This document shows, in pieces, positions 61,752-64,000 of a stretch of 64,000 nucleotides of DNA; the first letter of the stretch is position 1, and the number at the start of each line of letters is the position of its first letter. The position numbers were made by a program, and so were the translations under genes. Location of the stretch: positions 1 to 64,000 of the forward strand of contig CAMLSA010000001.1 of assembly GCA_946482655.1 (NCBI GenBank). Direction: 5' to 3'. Origin of the DNA: an uncultured Sphingomonas sp. Lineage in GTDB: Bacteria > Pseudomonadota > Alphaproteobacteria > Sphingomonadales > Sphingomonadaceae. Under the pieces are notes generated by a model, which saw only the letters and a list, made by a program, of their open reading frames with translations, had not been told where the DNA came from and did not search any database.

Positions 61752-63644
61752 TCACTCTTCGACCGTCGCGATATGGTGCGGCAAGGGCGAAAAGCCGGAG
61801 AGTTCGAGTCGCCATAGCTGCTCCGCGCCATCGGTTCCCGCATCGGCGAAGCCCAGGCGGGGATAATGATCGGCGACCATGCCGTTCTTGGCCGTCGGAC
61901 GATAGCGGCCCAGCAGTGATCGAGCCCCGCGCCGGCGCGCACTCTCCGCCAGCAGGTTCAGGGCCGCGTTCTCGATGCCCCGGCCCAGCACCCGGCAGCT
62001 CATGAGCCAGCTATCGATTTCGACGATCGGGCCGCCATCGACGAACCGGCCGATCAGCAAGGCGATGATCCCATTGTCACCGAAGCGGTCGGCAAGGCGA
62101 ATCTGCACGCTGACGACATGCGGGTCGGCGATCATCGCGGCAACCTCGGCTTCGCTGTACCGACGTGTGGTCAGATTGAATTGGTTGGTCTTGTTGATCA
62201 GTTGCGCGATCCGGGTGAGGTCCACGTCCCGGAAGGGGCTCCACCGCGCCACCATCGCCAGGGACTGGAGATAGCTGTCCATGTCGGACGCGCTTTCCAT
62301 CAGCTCCTGCCGGGCGATGTTCTGCTGATATTGCCCGCTACGTGCCATGTCCTCGGCCGTCAGCGTGATCGCTTCGAAATAGCCGCCACGGGCAATCATG
62401 TCGCCGTAGAGCGCGGCATCCTCGGGAAGCTCGGGCACCGCCACCATGGGCAGCTCGCGGCGGATGATCGCGCGCTCGGCGGGATTGTCGTCTGCGAACA
62501 CCAGCGCGTCCAGGCCTATATTCAGCTCGGCTGCTATGCGCCGCAGATTATGTGCCTTGTCCTGCCAATTGGCGACGAAGCAGGCGATGTCGCCAGTCTT
62601 CAGAACCATATCGCCATGTTTTTCGAAGGGCTCCATCGCGTTGTCGGGATCATTCTTCGAACAAACCGCCAATATGACGCCGCGCCTGGCCAGCGCCTTC
62701 GCATAGTTTTGAAAGGCGACATGCGCTTCGCCCAGCGCGCTGCCCTGGCCCAGCCCGATGCCGGCCAGGCCGTCATCGCCGATCACGCCGCTCCACAGCG
62801 TGTTGTCGAGATCCAGTACCAGGCATTTGCCCGAACGCCCCTGCCAAGCCGCGAGCAGGCGGCCTACCAGGTCGCCGTAAACGGGTACCGCCCCGGGATG
62901 CACCTCCTGCTTGGCGCGGTGCCAATAGACGGGATCGTGCCAGGCGGCCAGGCCGTCCTTGGCGGCCCAGTCGTCGACGGCGACGATCGCGACGCCTTCG
63001 CTATCGGCCCGCTCGCGAAGCTGCCGGTTGAATGACGCGATCAGCGCTGCCGGTGCTCCGGGCAGGCGATGCTCGTTTTGACCCAGCAGCCCCGGCGCCG
63101 TCGGCAATATCGCTTGCTGCATGACTTGGCAGCCCAGATCATCCCGGGCGATCCGCCACAGCGAAACCATCCGGTCGCAGAAATCCGCTATCCACGCGCA
63201 TGCGGTTTGCGCATCGCATGCGGGATCGATGTTCCCCACGAGATGGGCGGCATCGAAGGATAGCAGGAGCGCATCTGGCCGGGCGCGATGCAGTTCGCTT
63301 TCCCGATTCATGAGCTCCGCCGCGTATTGACCATATCCGGTGGTGATCGTCGAAACGTGCAGGCCACGGCGTAGGCCGCCCACCCTGATGCCGGGAAGCA
63401 GATGATCGATGGTCGCGGAGCCGAGTACCGCAAGCCTCACGGATTTGGTGGCCAGCTGGGGCGGCGTCGAAAACAGGCGTCGCAGCACGCGATCGATCTT
63501 GATCGTCTGCGTCAGATCCAGTCTGTGATTGGCAAGTCGCGCGAGCGCCGCGAATTCCACGGCGCCGTCGCCCGATAGCGCCCGCAGATCACCGTCCCAA
63601 TCCTCGCCACTCGGTAACCAGTCCAGTTCGGGGGCATGGTTCAT
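61752..63644 (-). CDS. FkbH-like HAD-IIIC phosphatase, acyl-ACP loading enzyme
   Basis: The 630-residue protein has three parts: an SGNH-like N-terminal region (LAVLGSATIDHLLPG), a HAD-IIIC domain with the nucleophile motif LDLDNTLW at about 277-284 and a C-terminal acetyltransferase-like domain (about residues 480-620). FkbH enzymes take 1,3-bisphosphoglycerate, remove phosphate and load a glyceryl unit on an ACP. The downstream methoxymalonyl genes of antibiotic clusters (FkbG, FkbI, FkbK) are absent here. It heads the FkbH-VOC-ACP-MBOAT-SGNH operon. Confidence 0.9.
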   Translation of the reverse strand: MNHAPELDWLPSGEDWDGDLRALSGDGAVEFAALARLANHRLDLTQTIKIDRVLRRLFSTPPQLATKSVRLAVLGSATIDHLLPGIRVGGLRRGLHVSTITTGYGQYAAELMNRESELHRARPDALLLSFDAAHLVGNIDPACDAQTACAWIADFCDRMVSLWRIARDDLGCQVMQQAILPTAPGLLGQNEHRLPGAPAALIASFNRQLRERADSEGVAIVAVDDWAAKDGLAAWHDPVYWHRAKQEVHPGAVPVYGDLVGRLLAAWQGRSGKCLVLDLDNTLWSGVIGDDGLAGIGLGQGSALGEAHVAFQNYAKALARRGVILAVCSKNDPDNAMEPFEKHGDMVLKTGDIACFVANWQDKAHNLRRIAAELNIGLDALVFADDNPAERAIIRRELPMVAVPELPEDAALYGDMIARGGYFEAITLTAEDMARSGQYQQNIARQELMESASDMDSYLQSLAMVARWSPFRDVDLTRIAQLINKTNQFNLTTRRYSEAEVAAMIADPHVVSVQIRLADRFGDNGIIALLIGRFVDGGPIVEIDSWLMSCRVLGRGIENAALNLLAESARRRGARSLLGRYRPTAKNGMVADHYPRLGFADAGTDGAEQLWRLELSGFSPLPHHIATVEE

Positions 63645-63684
63645 TGCTGCGGCACCATGGCCCTCCGGGCCGACCGCTCGCGCC

Positions 63685-64000
63685 TCATTCCTTGCCCGCC
63701 TCGCTTACCGCGCCGGCGAAATCCTCAAAATCCTTGGCTTCGCGGAAGTCCTTGTAGACGCTCGCGAAGCGGATATAGGCGACGCTGTCGAGCGCCTTCA
63801 AGCCGTCCATCACCATCTCGCCCACCGCGCTTGCGGCGATCTCGCTGTCGCCGCTTGTCTCGATCTGGCGCTGGATCGCGGTGGCGAGCCGTTCTATCCG
63901 GGCCGGATCCACGGGGCGCTTGCGGCAGGCGATCTGGATCGAGCGTTCGAGCTTGGCGCGGTCGAACGGCTCGCGGCGGTTCTCGCTCTTGACCACGGTC
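63685..64000 (-). CDS. nrdR: Transcriptional repressor NrdR, C-terminal part
   Basis: Only the ATP-cone domain and tail are inside the window ([43 protein letters not shown], ending in an Ala/Glu-rich tail). The zinc-ribbon DNA-binding end lies beyond base 64000. NrdR represses ribonucleotide reductase genes through paired NrdR boxes; such boxes occur upstream of nrdA at the other end of this window. It precedes the FkbH-like gene by 40 bases on the same strand. Confidence 0.95.
   Translation of the reverse strand, partial: TVVKSENRREPFDRAKLERSIQIACRKRPVDPARIERLATAIQRQIETSGDSEIAASAVGEMVMDGLKALDSVAYIRFASVYKDFREAKDFEDFAGAVSEAGKE

Overview
The window looks like chromosome from a sphingomonad (Alphaproteobacteria, Sphingomonadales). 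The evidence is the high GC content, the gene order infA-maf-RNase E/G-yacG-tRNA-Phe, a PEP-CTERM protein with the sphingomonad-type PEPxxWAMM tail, and a full hopanoid locus next to ispH. The genus cannot be fixed from the sequence alone. No insertion sequence, prophage, CRISPR array or rRNA gene was seen.

Layout. 1-1116: start of nrdA (reading out of the window) with tandem NrdR-box-like sites upstream. 1117-5011: large autotransporter and a flavin reductase. 5179-7274: housekeeping block infA, maf, RNase E/G-like, yacG, tRNA-Phe. 7459-11730: accessory envelope/stress block (MscS channel, single-domain response regulator, MarR regulator, small membrane and periplasmic proteins, and the decayed start of a second mscS gene). 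11779-15531: uncharacterised glycan-type protein, methyltransferase, and a membrane-anchored metallophosphoesterase. 15576-33963: hopanoid locus. 34148-39242: ROK sugar kinase, Hsp20-Lon operon, zinc alcohol dehydrogenase. 39294-44921: two ATP-grasp enzymes, a nucleotidyltransferase, a glycosyltransferase and a flippase. 44938-49779: EmrAB-outer-membrane-factor efflux operon with divergent TetR regulator and two matching operators. 49834-51812: rpsD, chorismate mutase, sterol-desaturase-like hydroxylase. 52156-57206: HAD-UbiA fusion, large membrane protein, methyltransferase, PEP-CTERM protein. 57360-63644: trmJ, then an SGNH-like protein, MBOAT, acyl carrier protein, VOC protein and FkbH-like enzyme. 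63685-64000: end of nrdR.

How the genes work together. The hopanoid locus covers squalene formation (hpnCDE), cyclisation (shc), side-chain addition (hpnH, hpnG, hpnA, hpnB), the cyclitol-ether head group (hpnI, hpnJ, hpnK) and transport or localisation (hpnL, hpnM, hpnN). IspH, encoded next to hpnH, supplies the C5 precursors. The run of one- to four-base start/stop overlaps shows tight operons.

The most novel candidate is the FkbH-VOC-ACP-MBOAT-SGNH operon at 58127-63644. Its architecture parallels the dlt D-alanylation machinery, but the loading enzyme is an FkbH-type phosphatase known from glyceryl-ACP chemistry. I infer a pathway that puts a glycolysis-derived acyl unit on an extracytoplasmic acceptor. 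The paired ATP-grasp/nucleotidyltransferase cluster is a second candidate for undescribed surface chemistry.
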